Shown here piece after piece: positions 42,464 to 51,739 of a stretch of 64,000 bases of DNA. Position 1 is the first letter of the stretch; each line of letters opens with the position of its first letter. The stretch is from Pleomorphochaeta sp963678575 (lineage in GTDB: Bacteria; Spirochaetota; Spirochaetia; Sphaerochaetales; Sphaerochaetaceae). The translations under genes were made by a program, and so were the position numbers. Under the pieces are notes generated by a model. That model made no database searches. It had not been told where the DNA came from and saw only the letters and a program-made list of their open reading frames with translations. Where the stretch lies: NCBI GenBank assembly GCA_963678575.2, contig CAXXHV010000001.1:434001-498000 (forward strand), in the 5' to 3' direction.

Positions 42464-43471
42464 TTAGAAATCAATTGCAGGATCGTTTACGTTTTCTTTT
42501 GTAATGTCAATCCAAGCTTGACCTGATAATACTTTGCCATTAAGTGTTAAATTTGTATAACCAGGAACATTTAAATTACAGCCATTATCAATGTTTTCAT
42601 TGTTTAAAACTTTAAGAGCTAATTCAACCATTGCTTTACCTGCTAAAGCTGGATCCCAGAAAGAAGCCATTTGAATTGTTCCATCTTCGATATATTTTCC
42701 AGCAACAGAAACTAGTGATGTACCTACAATAGTAATTTTTCCTTGAAGTCCTAATTCTTCAACTGCTAGAGCAGCACCAGCTACATCAGGCATTGCAGAA
42801 CCTTGTATTGCTTTAATGTTAGGATTAGCTGTTAATACTTCTTTTATTTTGTTATAAGCTTGACTTTGGTTATCAGCTGTTTCAATTTTATCGCCATATT
42901 GTTGCATTTTAGGGAATTTCTCTTTTTGTAATACTTTTGCTGCATCAACCCATTGGTTATGAGATTCTGAAGTTAATGAACCTACTGTTAATACATATTC
43001 ACCTTCTCCATTAACTAATTCACCAATTTTTTCCATAAAATGTCTACCATAATCAGCATTGTCAAATGCTTCAATATCATAATCAATATTAGACATTCCT
43101 GAAGCTTCATGTGTAATAACTACGATTCCAGCTTCACGAGCTTTTTTTAATACAGGTTCAAGGGCTTCTGTTGAGAAAGGAACAACACAAATTGCGTCAA
43201 CACCTTGAGAAATCAAATCTTCAATTGCTTGAGCTTGAAGAGCACCATCACCTTCTGAAGGTCCAGTGTAGAATGCATCAACATTATTTGCTTTTGCATA
43301 TTCATTAACTCCAACTTCCATTCTTTGGAACCAAGAAATACTTGTTAATTTTGGAACAACAGCAATTCTATAATCTTTTGCACCATCTTTTTTTTCACTC
43401 TGACCATTAGCAAAAGCAACGGTAGATACCATTAATAACATAGCAAGTGATAAAGCTACAATTTTTTTCAT
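42464..43471 (-). CDS. Ribose-type ABC transporter substrate-binding protein
   Basis: A 335-residue periplasmic binding protein of the RbsB/LsrB class. The signal peptide ends at VAFANGQSEKK with no lipobox Cys. The ligand fold shows IAVVPKLTSISWFQRMEVGV at the mature N-terminus, LISQGVDAICVVPFSTEALE near residue 88 and GSAMPDVAGAALAVEEL. The N-terminal VVPKL.....W....GV pattern is closer to LsrB/RhaS-type receptors than to E. coli RbsB, so the ligand need not be ribose. RBS AGGAGG precedes ATG 43471. It is first in the operon, divergent from a LacI regulator. Confidence 0.92.
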   Translation of the reverse strand: MKKIVALSLAMLLMVSTVAFANGQSEKKDGAKDYRIAVVPKLTSISWFQRMEVGVNEYAKANNVDAFYTGPSEGDGALQAQAIEDLISQGVDAICVVPFSTEALEPVLKKAREAGIVVITHEASGMSNIDYDIEAFDNADYGRHFMEKIGELVNGEGEYVLTVGSLTSESHNQWVDAAKVLQKEKFPKMQQYGDKIETADNQSQAYNKIKEVLTANPNIKAIQGSAMPDVAGAALAVEELGLQGKITIVGTSLVSVAGKYIEDGTIQMASFWDPALAGKAMVELALKVLNNENIDNGCNLNVPGYTNLTLNGKVLSGQAWIDITKENVNDPAIDF

Positions 43472-43491
43472 TTTTTATCCTCCTAATGAAA

Positions 43492-43518
43492 ACTAAACAT
43501 TTAATAGCTTGTTTAGTA
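43492..43518 (-). promoter_or_regulatory. Putative LacI site in the leader of the rbsB-like operon
   Basis: Inverted repeat ACTAAACA (43492-43499) / TGTTTAGT (43510-43517). It lies between the predicted transcription start (about 43526) and the gene start, where a repressor would block elongation. The TTGTTTAGTA half-site recurs on the other side of the intergenic region. Confidence 0.55.
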
Positions 43519-43532
43519 AATTGAACTATTTC

Positions 43533-43562
43533 ATTATAAATGTTGAATTGTTTTATTGTCAA
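43533..43562 (-). promoter_or_regulatory. Promoter of the rbsB-like operon
   Basis: On the minus strand, consensus TTGACA (43562-43557), 18-base spacer, consensus TATAAT (43538-43533). Confidence 0.75.
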
Positions 43563-43644
43563 ATTCTATTCTGATATAAATCAATGTTGTTATATAATTT
43601 TTATTTATTTATTTATGATATAAGGAAATATAAAAATATATTAT

Positions 43645-43674
43645 TTGTTTAGTAGTTGTTTAGTATTTACTAAA
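43645..43674 (+). promoter_or_regulatory. Putative LacI sites upstream of the regulator gene
   Basis: TTGTTTAGTA occurs twice in tandem with an 11-bp period (43645-43654 and 43656-43665); the second copy also forms the palindrome TTTAGTA-TT-TACTAAA (43659-43674). With the copy at 43509-43518 this suggests several sites for one regulator, possibly looping across the 270-bp intergenic region. Confidence 0.6.
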
Positions 43675-43741
43675 TGTTAAGTGTTTTGTTTTCTTGACAT
43701 CTACATAAATGTATGATTTACTAAAAAGGAAGGAATGTTTT

Positions 43742-44749
43742 ATGACTGTACGAGAAATTGCAAAATTAGCAGGAGTATCTGCTGCAACTATATCCTTGGT
43801 AATTAACAATAAACCTGGAGTTAGTGATGCAAAAAGACTTGAAATAATAAAAATATTAAAGGAAATTAATTATCCAATAAATGATATATCTGCTTCTGTA
43901 ATAAATAAAAGTGAAAATAAAAATTTATTATTTATTAAGATAATTAAAGCCGGATTTTTAGTTGAACAAAATGCAGGTTTTATAGCAAAAATAATTGATA
44001 GTATTCAAAAAGAGTGTGCTTCAAATGGTTATAATTTGCAAATGGTTACATTTTCAAGTAATTATGCAAATAATATTAAAAATTTAAATTTGTCAAACAT
44101 TGAAGGAGCTTTTGTAATTGGAACTGAATTGCAAGAAATAGATTATAAAGCTCTTGATAGTATTAAAATTCCTTATTTAGTAATTGATAATTCAATGCCA
44201 AATTATCCTTGTAATTCAATTACAATGGCTAATATAGAAATGGTAGATTTGGCGATTAGATATTTATGCTCTACTGGTGAAAAAGATTTTGGATATTTTA
44301 GATCTTCTTTTGATTCTCAAAATTTTTTAGAAAGAAATGTTGGTGTACTAGAAGCAGTTAAGAAATATGATTTATTATATTCTAAGGATAGAGAGTTTAG
44401 GTTAGAAGCAACCTTAAAAGAGAGCTGTCAAACAATGTTATCTTATATCAAAGAAGGAAGACGTATTCCAAAAGCTATTTTTGCAGATAATGATATTATC
44501 GCAATAGGAGCAATCCAAGCTCTTACAAGCTTAGGGTATCGAATTCCTCAAGATGTTTCTATTATTGGATTTGATGATATTTTTTTAGCAGAGAACACTT
44601 TACCTGCTTTGACTACAGTTCATGTTCAAAGGTCAATGATTGGGCAAATGGCTGCAGTTACTTTAATGAATGAAATAAAAGCAAAACATCCTTCTTATTA
44701 TAAACTTATTGTTGGTGGAAGATTAGTCATTCGAAACAGTACAAAATAG
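43742..44749 (+). CDS. LacI family regulator of the ribose-type cluster
   Basis: A 335-residue regulator. The helix-turn-helix is TVREIAKLAGVSAATISLVI at the N-terminus, then NNKPGVSDAKRLEIIK. The sensor half shows AIFADNDIIAIGAIQAL and VSIIGFDDIFLAENTLPALT, the normal LacI C-domain signatures. The hinge region (ISASVINKSENKN) is shorter and less canonical than usual. Start ATG 43742 follows GGAAGGA; an in-frame start at 43709 has no site. It is divergent from the importer operon, and TTGTTTAGTA elements flank both starts, so it probably controls both. Confidence 0.9.
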   Translation: MTVREIAKLAGVSAATISLVINNKPGVSDAKRLEIIKILKEINYPINDISASVINKSENKNLLFIKIIKAGFLVEQNAGFIAKIIDSIQKECASNGYNLQMVTFSSNYANNIKNLNLSNIEGAFVIGTELQEIDYKALDSIKIPYLVIDNSMPNYPCNSITMANIEMVDLAIRYLCSTGEKDFGYFRSSFDSQNFLERNVGVLEAVKKYDLLYSKDREFRLEATLKESCQTMLSYIKEGRRIPKAIFADNDIIAIGAIQALTSLGYRIPQDVSIIGFDDIFLAENTLPALTTVHVQRSMIGQMAAVTLMNEIKAKHPSYYKLIVGGRLVIRNSTK

Positions 44750-44848
44750 TATTTTTTTATAAATGTTTAATGCAACTCTTATTTTTATTAATAAATTGTT
44801 TCTTGTTATTTTGGAAGTACTAGAGTAATATTATAGCAAGGAGTTTTC

Positions 44849-46483
44849 ATGGAAAAAATACTCGTTTGTGGGCATAGAAATCCTGATATGGATAGCGTCT
44901 GTAGTGCTTGGGCATATGCTCAATTAGAAAACAAATTAAATAAAGATCAAGAATATATAGCAACTCGATGTGGAAATCTAAACGAAAGTACAAAGCAAGT
45001 ATTTAGTAATTTAAATATTGAACCACCAGTTTTTGTTAAGGATGTAAGAACAAGAGTTGCTTCTGTTTATGTAGAGCCCAAAATATTTATAGATTGTGAA
45101 GAACCTGTTTATGATTTAATGAATATTTTTAGTAAAAATGATATTTCTGTTGTACCAGTAACTAAAAATAATAAATTTTATGGTTTGTTAAGTATTGATG
45201 ATGTTAATAAATATTTTTTAAGAGATGCAAGTGCTCAAAAACCATTTTACAATATTAATATTAATAAATTATCCCAAGTTTTAAAAGGAACTTTTTTGAA
45301 AAGAGGAGAGCAAGATTTAGTAAGACTTCAAATAATGGTTGCAGCTATGAGTTTTACTCAATTTAAAGAAGTTTTTGATAAAATTGATGATGATAAGCTA
45401 CCTTTGTTAGTTGTTGGAGATAGGTTAGAACCTATTTTAGAAGCTATTTATCGTGAAGTCCCTTTAATTATTTTAACAAGAATGAGTGATAAAATAAGAA
45501 GACTAGTGGATTTTAGTAATTTCAAAGGAACTGTTTTTTTAAGTGATTGCCATACAAATGAAACTCTTAGATTATTAAGATTATGCACTCCTGTTGAAGA
45601 TTTATTAGAGTTAAATCCCCCAACTTTATGTCCAGAAACACTTTTTGCTGAAGCAAAAAATACTTTAATGAGTAGCCATTTTAGAGGCTTGCCTGTATTT
45701 GAAAAAGAGGTTTTTAAAGGTTTCGTAACAAGAAGATGTTTTGTTGAAAAACCAAAAACTAAAATTGTAATGGTAGATCATAATGAAAGTGATCAAGGTA
45801 TGCCGGGTATTGAAGAAGCTGATATTATTGGGATAATTGATCATCATAGATTTAACGCTTCAAAAACATCTAATCCTATTTTTATATATAGTGCACCCTT
45901 GGGTTCTACTTGTACTTTGGTCGCTCAACTTTTTGAAAGATATAGGGTTAGAATAACAAAAGAAATTGCTTTAGTTCTTTTATCGGGATTAGTTAGTGAT
46001 ACTGTTATTTTAAAAAGTCCAACTACTACTAGTGAAGATATAAGAATTGCTGAGGTACTATGCAAGGCCGCAAAAGTTGAAGATTTAAAGGTGTTTGGTG
46101 AAAAAATGTTTGCAAGCGGGCTATCAATTGCTAAACAAAATCCTAGAACTGTAATCGATGGTGATTTTAAAATATATAAAGAAAGAGGTTTGAAAGTTGG
46201 AATAGGCCAGTGTGAAGTTACTACTTTAAAAGATATTGACGATTACAAAGATAAATATCTTGCTACGCTTGAAGAAGTAAAAAATAGTCATGGTCTTGAT
46301 TGGGCTCTTTTTTTAATTACAAATGTTGTTAAAGAAAATAGTATATTATTAACTACTGGTTTAGACACTGTAGAATATAAATTTATTTATGAAAAGGTTA
46401 CGGATAAAATATTCTTCTTGCCAAATGTACTATCTAGAAAAAAACAATTACTTCCTGAAATTATTAGAGTATTAGATGAGTAA
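44849..46483 (+). CDS. ppaC: CBS/DRTGG-containing family II (Mn-dependent) inorganic pyrophosphatase
   Basis: This enzyme splits pyrophosphate to two phosphates, pulling biosynthesis forward. The 544-residue chain has the DHH catalytic domain at both ends of an insert: GHRNPDMDSVCSAWAY at residues 8-23, MVDHNESDQ and IIDHHRF with Asp331-His332-His333, and the C-terminal DHHA2 domain. The insert (about residues 70-310) holds two CBS domains (YDLMNIFSKNDISVVPV; LFAEAKNTLMSSHFRGLPVF) around a DRTGG-like domain, the architecture in which adenine nucleotides and diadenosine polyphosphates regulate activity. RBS AAGGAG precedes ATG 44849. It ends 4 bp from a convergent gene without a terminator. 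Confidence 0.93.
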   Translation: MEKILVCGHRNPDMDSVCSAWAYAQLENKLNKDQEYIATRCGNLNESTKQVFSNLNIEPPVFVKDVRTRVASVYVEPKIFIDCEEPVYDLMNIFSKNDISVVPVTKNNKFYGLLSIDDVNKYFLRDASAQKPFYNININKLSQVLKGTFLKRGEQDLVRLQIMVAAMSFTQFKEVFDKIDDDKLPLLVVGDRLEPILEAIYREVPLIILTRMSDKIRRLVDFSNFKGTVFLSDCHTNETLRLLRLCTPVEDLLELNPPTLCPETLFAEAKNTLMSSHFRGLPVFEKEVFKGFVTRRCFVEKPKTKIVMVDHNESDQGMPGIEEADIIGIIDHHRFNASKTSNPIFIYSAPLGSTCTLVAQLFERYRVRITKEIALVLLSGLVSDTVILKSPTTTSEDIRIAEVLCKAAKVEDLKVFGEKMFASGLSIAKQNPRTVIDGDFKIYKERGLKVGIGQCEVTTLKDIDDYKDKYLATLEEVKNSHGLDWALFLITNVVKENSILLTTGLDTVEYKFIYEKVTDKIFFLPNVLSRKKQLLPEIIRVLDE

Positions 46484-46487
46484 TTAA

Positions 46488-46901
46488 TTAATTTGTTATT
46501 AATTGACTTATTTTTACGATATCTCCAATTTTTAATGTTCCTATTTCTGCCAAGTTATTTGTTTTGATTCCTACTGTAATTGGAGTATCTTCACTTACAG
46601 TTCTGATATAGCATTGACCATCATTTAGATTATTATTACTTGATGTAAGATTGCTTTCTACAAGATATCCATTTGAGAATTGAATGAGGACTTTATTATT
46701 ATAGTTAAAATTTGCTGTAAGTAAATCTTTGGTTAAAATGTTTAATGTTATATTCCCATACGCATCTATTGATGCAATTTTTGCGTCAATAGTGATGTTT
46801 TTATTAATTGATAATGTTGGTATTTCTGTCGCATTTGCACAGCTAGCCAAAAAAAAGATTGCTATACCTATTGTTAATATTGCTTTAATTGTTTTTTTCA
46901 T
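46488..46901 (-). CDS. Small lipoprotein resembling the C-terminal domain of SAM hydroxide adenosyltransferases (SAM hydrolase/DUF62 family)
   Basis: A 137-residue exported protein. The signal peptide ends in a lipobox, FFLASCANA, with Cys21. The mature part reads like the C-terminal beta-barrel of SAM hydrolase (DUF62) proteins: KIASIDAYGNITLNILTKDL near residue 42, matching the ID-FGN-TN pattern, and PITVGIKTNNLAEIGTLKIG then DIVKI at the end, matching the N-A-LG-KVGD pattern. The N-terminal catalytic domain is absent, and the signal peptide joins directly to the barrel. If right, a cytoplasmic enzyme domain has been re-used in the envelope. Similarity is judged by eye. RBS AAGGAT precedes ATG 46901. 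Confidence 0.6.
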   Translation of the reverse strand: MKKTIKAILTIGIAIFFLASCANATEIPTLSINKNITIDAKIASIDAYGNITLNILTKDLLTANFNYNNKVLIQFSNGYLVESNLTSSNNNLNDGQCYIRTVSEDTPITVGIKTNNLAEIGTLKIGDIVKISQLITN

Positions 46902-47119
46902 AAATATCCTTCGTATAGTTATAACAGAAATATTATAAAATGTTTATAAAAAATTTTAAAAAAAGATTAAAATACAACTAAATTACATAATTATAATAGC
47001 ATTTATATCGATTTTCTGAAATATGAGAGGCATTGCCCTTTTTTTGACATTCCTTTTCGCTATTATTAGCAATAATTTAATATAAAAAGATTATATATTG
47101 TATTTAATAAACAATTTTG

Positions 47120-47599
47120 TTATTTAATAGAATAATTAATTTTCACATTGCTAAGATATTCTCCAGCAGCTAAGTTTGGATCTCCATTCCATTTTAAATA
47201 GAATTCGGCAATTTTTTCATTATTATGTTGGCCTGCATGCAATATATTATTTGTAAAAACAAATATAGCAATTGGCCTAATTTTTGTATTACTAGTAGCT
47301 TGTTTAGCATTTACTTTTTTAAATTCACCTGGGTTAATTTTAATTTTAAGAGCCTTATCTGAATTAAGATTACTTGTTGCAACGATATAAAAAGAATCAG
47401 TTTTTCCATTTTCTGTTAAAGGCGTTGTCTGTATTTCAAAATTTTTAGTTTTATTTACTATTTCAGTTGTTTGGTAATATAATCCATATTCTATGTCAGT
47501 AGGAGTTATAGTTGTGATTAATTTTACTTCTTTTTTATTAGCAAATAATGAGTTCATTGACAATACTATTATTATTAATATATAGAATTTTTTATTCAT
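47120..47599 (-). CDS. Exported protein of unknown function, beta-rich
   Basis: A 159-residue protein with a signal peptide cleaved near LFANKKEV; it has no Cys in the mature part and no membrane segment. The sequence alternates polar and hydrophobic residues, as in beta-sandwich proteins, and ends with GDPNLAAGEYLSNVKINYSI, a pattern (A-G-Y-V-I-Y) common at the last strand of fimbrial or surface beta-domains. No enzyme motif is seen. It stands alone with about 85 bp before it and more than 200 bp after it. Confidence 0.65.
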   Translation of the reverse strand: MNKKFYILIIIVLSMNSLFANKKEVKLITTITPTDIEYGLYYQTTEIVNKTKNFEIQTTPLTENGKTDSFYIVATSNLNSDKALKIKINPGEFKKVNAKQATSNTKIRPIAIFVFTNNILHAGQHNNEKIAEFYLKWNGDPNLAAGEYLSNVKINYSIK

Positions 47600-47683
47600 G
47601 TTTCATCATCCCTATTTCCTTTTAATTTAAATATAACCTTTCTTTACATTTTTTAATTTGATTATATTTCCCTAAATTTTTTT

Positions 47684-49699
47684 TTACAAAATTGAACTTA
47701 CAGTATTGATTGATGGTAACGTCATTAGTGCTTTGACAACTTTTTTAAAATCTTCTTCTTTATCAATCTCGATTGTAAAAGTTCCAATTAGACGCGAGCT
47801 ATCCATGTCATCGTCATACAATCTTCCACCAATTAAATGACCATGATATTTCCTTATTGCACCTTCAATTTCACTAAATAAATCATATGTTCGTTTACTT
47901 GTCACTCTAAATTTTCTTGTAGGTTTTGGAGAGTTTGTTTCCCAAGCTACTTGAACACTTCTTTGCTCAATCTCTTTCATGTTTTTTAAATTGGGACAAT
48001 TTTTTTTGTGAACAATAATGCCTCTTCCTCGACTAATATATCCCACTATTTCATCCCCTCTTTGAGGGTTGCAACACTTTGCTAATGATATCATTAAGTT
48101 TGTTTCATCACCGACTCTAAAAGTTAATCTACTTTCATCTGATACATTTCTAATTATTTCTCCTGTATCACTTATTTTTTCTTTTGGTAGGTTAATATCT
48201 GTTTCAATTTTTTTTGGAGTTGCAATAATGTTTTTATCTATTACGATATTATCATTTTTATTGAGCCATGTTCTTATTTTTTTTCTTGCGCTTTGAGTTT
48301 GTGCAAATCTTAACCATGAAAGATGTGGATGAGCACTTGGGTTTGTTAAAATTTCAATAACTTGGGTATGTTTTAGTGTTTGATTTAAAGAAATTATAGA
48401 GCCATCTGCTTTAGCTCCAGCTGTATGATTTCCTACTTCAGTATGAATTCTATATGCAAAATCTAGGGCTGTTGAATTCTTTGGTAATTCTACAATATGT
48501 CCTTGAGGGGTAAATACACAAATAGTATTTTTTAATAGTTCTCCTTTTATATCATCCATGAAAGATTCGTTTTGATCAATTTCATTTGACCATTTTTCTA
48601 AAGTAGATAGAATTTTATTAAATTGGGCATCATCCATGCTAATGCTATCTTGAGACCCACTTTCAACTTTATATTTCCAGTGAGAAGCAATACCATATTC
48701 AGCTGTTTGATGCATGGCTTTTGTTCTTATTTGAATTTCTAATAATTTGCCATCAAGAGCCATAACTGTTGTATGAAGACTTTGGTAGTTGTTTGCTTTT
48801 GGCATTGCAATATAGTCTTTGAATCTTCCTTCTATCGGTGGCCAAATTCTATGAATTAGGCCTAATAAAGTATAACATTCTGTAATTGAATCACATAAAA
48901 TTCTAACGCCAAGTAAATCAAAAATTTCTTCAATATCCTTTTTGCGTTTTTTCATTTTTAGATAAACAGAATATGCGTGCTTTGCTCTACTCTTTACTAA
49001 AATATTTCCAAGACCATCTTCAGCACAAGCATTATAGATTATTTTTTCAATTCTTTTTAAATAAGCGGCTTGTTCACCTTTTTTACTTAATAAATATCCT
49101 TGAATATAATCAAAGGTTTCTTTGTTAATTGTTTTTAAAGATAAATCTTCTAATTCCTCTTTTACCCAGGATATTCCTAATCTATCTGCTAAAGGTGCGT
49201 ATATATCTAAAGTTTCGGTTGCGAATTCTTTTGCTCTTTCAGAGGTGAGGAAGTGTACCGTTCTCATATTGTGAAGTTTATCCGCGAGTTTAATAATTAT
49301 TACACGCGCATCTTTACTCATTGCAAAGAACATTTTTCTAATTGTTTCTGCCTCTTGAACAGATTTATTGTCGGTTTTTAAAACTTCAATCTTTGTAACA
49401 CCATCGACTAAGTCAGCAACAGCGAGACCAAATCTTTGTTTTAGTTCTTCATATTTTGCTGTTGTATCCTCAAGGGTATCATGAAGTAGTCCTGCGCAGA
49501 TAGTATCTCCATCCATATCAAGTTGAATAAGAATTTCAGCAACAGCTAAAGGATGAATAATGTATGGTTCTCCACTTTTTCTTTTTTGACCAGTATGTTT
49601 TTGAAAAGAAAAATTAACTGCATCTTCAATTTTTTCTTGTTGAATTTGTGGGTATTTTTTAATTTTCATTAAGAATCTTTGAATTAATCTATCGCTCAT
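47684..49699 (-). CDS. rel: Bifunctional (p)ppGpp synthetase/hydrolase (Rel/SpoT family)
   Basis: Makes and degrades the alarmones ppGpp and pppGpp. In this 671-residue protein the HD hydrolase domain is intact (AGLLHDTLEDT near residue 77; KLADKLHNMRT near 137). The synthetase domain has KSRAKHAYSVYLKMKKRKKD, whose RKKD is the RxKD form of bifunctional enzymes, plus YQSLHTTVMALDGK and EIQIRTKAMH. TGS (about 385-445) and a C-terminal ACT domain follow. Start ATG 49699 has AAGGGG upstream; an in-frame ATG at 49732 lies within prmC and lacks a site. It overlaps prmC by 11 bp in the prfA-prmC-rel operon, so alarmone control is co-expressed with termination factors. Confidence 0.94.
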   Translation of the reverse strand: MSDRLIQRFLMKIKKYPQIQQEKIEDAVNFSFQKHTGQKRKSGEPYIIHPLAVAEILIQLDMDGDTICAGLLHDTLEDTTAKYEELKQRFGLAVADLVDGVTKIEVLKTDNKSVQEAETIRKMFFAMSKDARVIIIKLADKLHNMRTVHFLTSERAKEFATETLDIYAPLADRLGISWVKEELEDLSLKTINKETFDYIQGYLLSKKGEQAAYLKRIEKIIYNACAEDGLGNILVKSRAKHAYSVYLKMKKRKKDIEEIFDLLGVRILCDSITECYTLLGLIHRIWPPIEGRFKDYIAMPKANNYQSLHTTVMALDGKLLEIQIRTKAMHQTAEYGIASHWKYKVESGSQDSISMDDAQFNKILSTLEKWSNEIDQNESFMDDIKGELLKNTICVFTPQGHIVELPKNSTALDFAYRIHTEVGNHTAGAKADGSIISLNQTLKHTQVIEILTNPSAHPHLSWLRFAQTQSARKKIRTWLNKNDNIVIDKNIIATPKKIETDINLPKEKISDTGEIIRNVSDESRLTFRVGDETNLMISLAKCCNPQRGDEIVGYISRGRGIIVHKKNCPNLKNMKEIEQRSVQVAWETNSPKPTRKFRVTSKRTYDLFSEIEGAIRKYHGHLIGGRLYDDDMDSSRLIGTFTIEIDKEEDFKKVVKALMTLPSINTVSSIL

Positions 49700-50537
49700 A
49701 TATCCCCTTAACAACTCTATCTTTATTTGCAAGATCTTTTATTATTGAAACTTCCTTAAATGAATTTGCTTCTAATAATTCTTTTACTTTACTACATTGC
49801 CTACTATCACACTCGAAGAAAATAGCACTATGATAACCTTTAAGATGTTTCTTTGCATCATATACTATAGCTCTTATTAAATCTAAGCCATCGTTTCCAA
49901 ATCCTTCAAGAGCAAGAATAGGTTCTTTTTTTACTTCTTCACTTACTTGCTCACACCATTGTTTTGTTAAGTATGGTGGATTAGAAACAATTATATCATA
50001 TTTTTCGCAATTTTTTAAAAGATTGCTTTCAATAATGTTAATTTTAGTTTTTGAAAGGGTTTTTGCATTTATTTTAGCAATTTGCAAGGCTTCTTTACTT
50101 ATGTCGCTTAAAGAAATCGATTTAGAAGGAATTTCATTAGCAAGAGTTATTCCAATACAGCCAGAACCTGTGCATAAATCTAAGATTTCAGGTTTAAAAT
50201 CTAAAGTTTTTGAATATTTTATCACTTCTTCAATTAGTGTTTCTGTATCAGCCCTAGGAATTAAAGTATCCTGTGTGACTTTAAATGGGCGACCGTAAAA
50301 CTCTTTTTCTTCAATAATGTAAGCAACAGGCTCATGATTTAATCTTCTATTAATTAATTTATTAAATTTGTTTTCTGTTTCTTTATCAATTAATAAGTCG
50401 TCATGTGTAATTTGTTGGACTTTTGACAAATTAGTTACTTTTGAAAAAATAACTGACGCATCTAAAGAAGGAGTATCTGTGATACTCCTTAATTTATTAG
50501 TTGCTTCAAAAAGAATTTGTTTAACTGTCCTTTTCAT
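49689..50537 (-). CDS. prmC: Release factor glutamine methyltransferase
   Basis: PrmC methylates the Gln of the GGQ motif of release factors RF1 and RF2. The 282-residue protein has the SAM-binding LDLCTGSGCIGITLA near residue 117 and the catalytic NPPYLT near residue 183, with the substrate-binding N-terminal helices of the family. It lies 6 bp downstream of prfA, its substrate, and overlaps rel. Confidence 0.95.
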   Translation of the reverse strand: MKRTVKQILFEATNKLRSITDTPSLDASVIFSKVTNLSKVQQITHDDLLIDKETENKFNKLINRRLNHEPVAYIIEEKEFYGRPFKVTQDTLIPRADTETLIEEVIKYSKTLDFKPEILDLCTGSGCIGITLANEIPSKSISLSDISKEALQIAKINAKTLSKTKINIIESNLLKNCEKYDIIVSNPPYLTKQWCEQVSEEVKKEPILALEGFGNDGLDLIRAIVYDAKKHLKGYHSAIFFECDSRQCSKVKELLEANSFKEVSIIKDLANKDRVVKGIYER

Positions 50538-50543
50538 AAAAAA

Positions 50544-51608
50544 TTAAGCATCCTGCATTGCTTGTTCACCTGCAGCTATTTTTAATGCCTCAACTACTTC
50601 ATCTAATTCACCACTTAAAATTATTTCAAGTTTGTAAAGTGTTAAATTTAGTCTGTGGTCAGTTAATCTATTTTGAGGGAAATTGTATGTTCTTATTCTT
50701 TCAGATCTATCACCACTACCAACCTGACTTTTTCTAGCTTCAGATCTTTCTTTTTGTTTTTTATCTTCTTCTAAATCATAGAGTCTTGAACGTAAAACTC
50801 TCAAAGCTTTATTTTTATTTTTTAATTGAGATTTTTCATCTTGGCAAATTACAACTAACCCAGTTGGGAGGTGAGTTAATCTTACGGCACTATCTGTTGT
50901 ATTAACACATTGTCCACCGGGACCACCTGCTCTCATAACATCAATTTTTAAATCTTCTTGTTTGATTTCAATATCTGTTTCTTCTGCTTCAGGTAATACA
51001 GCTACAGTAACCGCTGAGGTATGAACTCTACCGCCACTTTCTGTTTCAGGAACGCGTTGAACACGATGAACTCCACTTTCCCATCTTAATGAGCCATATA
51101 CATCTTTTCCACTTATTGAAAAAACTATTTCTTTATAACCACCAAGACCTGTTTCGTTGGAATTCATTATATCAATTTTCCAACCAACTTTTTCAGCATA
51201 ATGTGAATACATTTTAAATAAATCAGCACTAAAAAGTGCAGCTTCATCTCCACCTGTTCCAGCTCTAATTTCCATAATGATATTTTTACCTGCCAATGGG
51301 TCTGGTGGTATTAATAACATTTTACACTGCTTACTAGATTCAAGAGCGGCTTCTTTAAGTTCAGATAATTCTTCTTTTGCCATTGCAAGCATTTCTTGAT
51401 CATCTTCTTCTTTTAACATTTCCTCGGCATCTTTTATTTGCTGTTTAAGATTATTTAGATTTTGCATCTCTTCAACAATTGGTGCAACATGAGCTCTATC
51501 TACCATTAATTTTTTATAAAGGTTCATGTCATTCATTGTATCTGGACTGCTTAGTTTATTATCTATTTCTTGTAATTGTTTTTCATATTCCGGTAATTTT
51601 TCTAACAT
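50544..51608 (-). CDS. prfA: Peptide chain release factor 1
   Basis: RF1 reads UAA and UAG and triggers peptide release. The 354-residue length is standard. The catalytic loop is RAGGPGGQCVNTTDSAVRLT with the GGQ, and the stop-codon region reads GVHRVQRVPETESGGRVHTS. The PxT tripeptide is Pro-Glu-Thr here rather than the Pro-Ala-Thr of E. coli; the middle residue is the variable one. RBS GGAG precedes ATG 51608. First gene of prfA-prmC-rel. Confidence 0.96.
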   Translation of the reverse strand: MLEKLPEYEKQLQEIDNKLSSPDTMNDMNLYKKLMVDRAHVAPIVEEMQNLNNLKQQIKDAEEMLKEEDDQEMLAMAKEELSELKEAALESSKQCKMLLIPPDPLAGKNIIMEIRAGTGGDEAALFSADLFKMYSHYAEKVGWKIDIMNSNETGLGGYKEIVFSISGKDVYGSLRWESGVHRVQRVPETESGGRVHTSAVTVAVLPEAEETDIEIKQEDLKIDVMRAGGPGGQCVNTTDSAVRLTHLPTGLVVICQDEKSQLKNKNKALRVLRSRLYDLEEDKKQKERSEARKSQVGSGDRSERIRTYNFPQNRLTDHRLNLTLYKLEIILSGELDEVVEALKIAAGEQAMQDA

Positions 51609-51739
51609 TTATTTATTGTCTCCGTTGAATTTATTAGTTAATATAATTTATTTTATTCATTTTGAATAGTATTTAGTACATAAAGAATTATCATAACCTA
51701 TATTAGAATAAGTTTGATATTATTTTGAATAAATTATAG

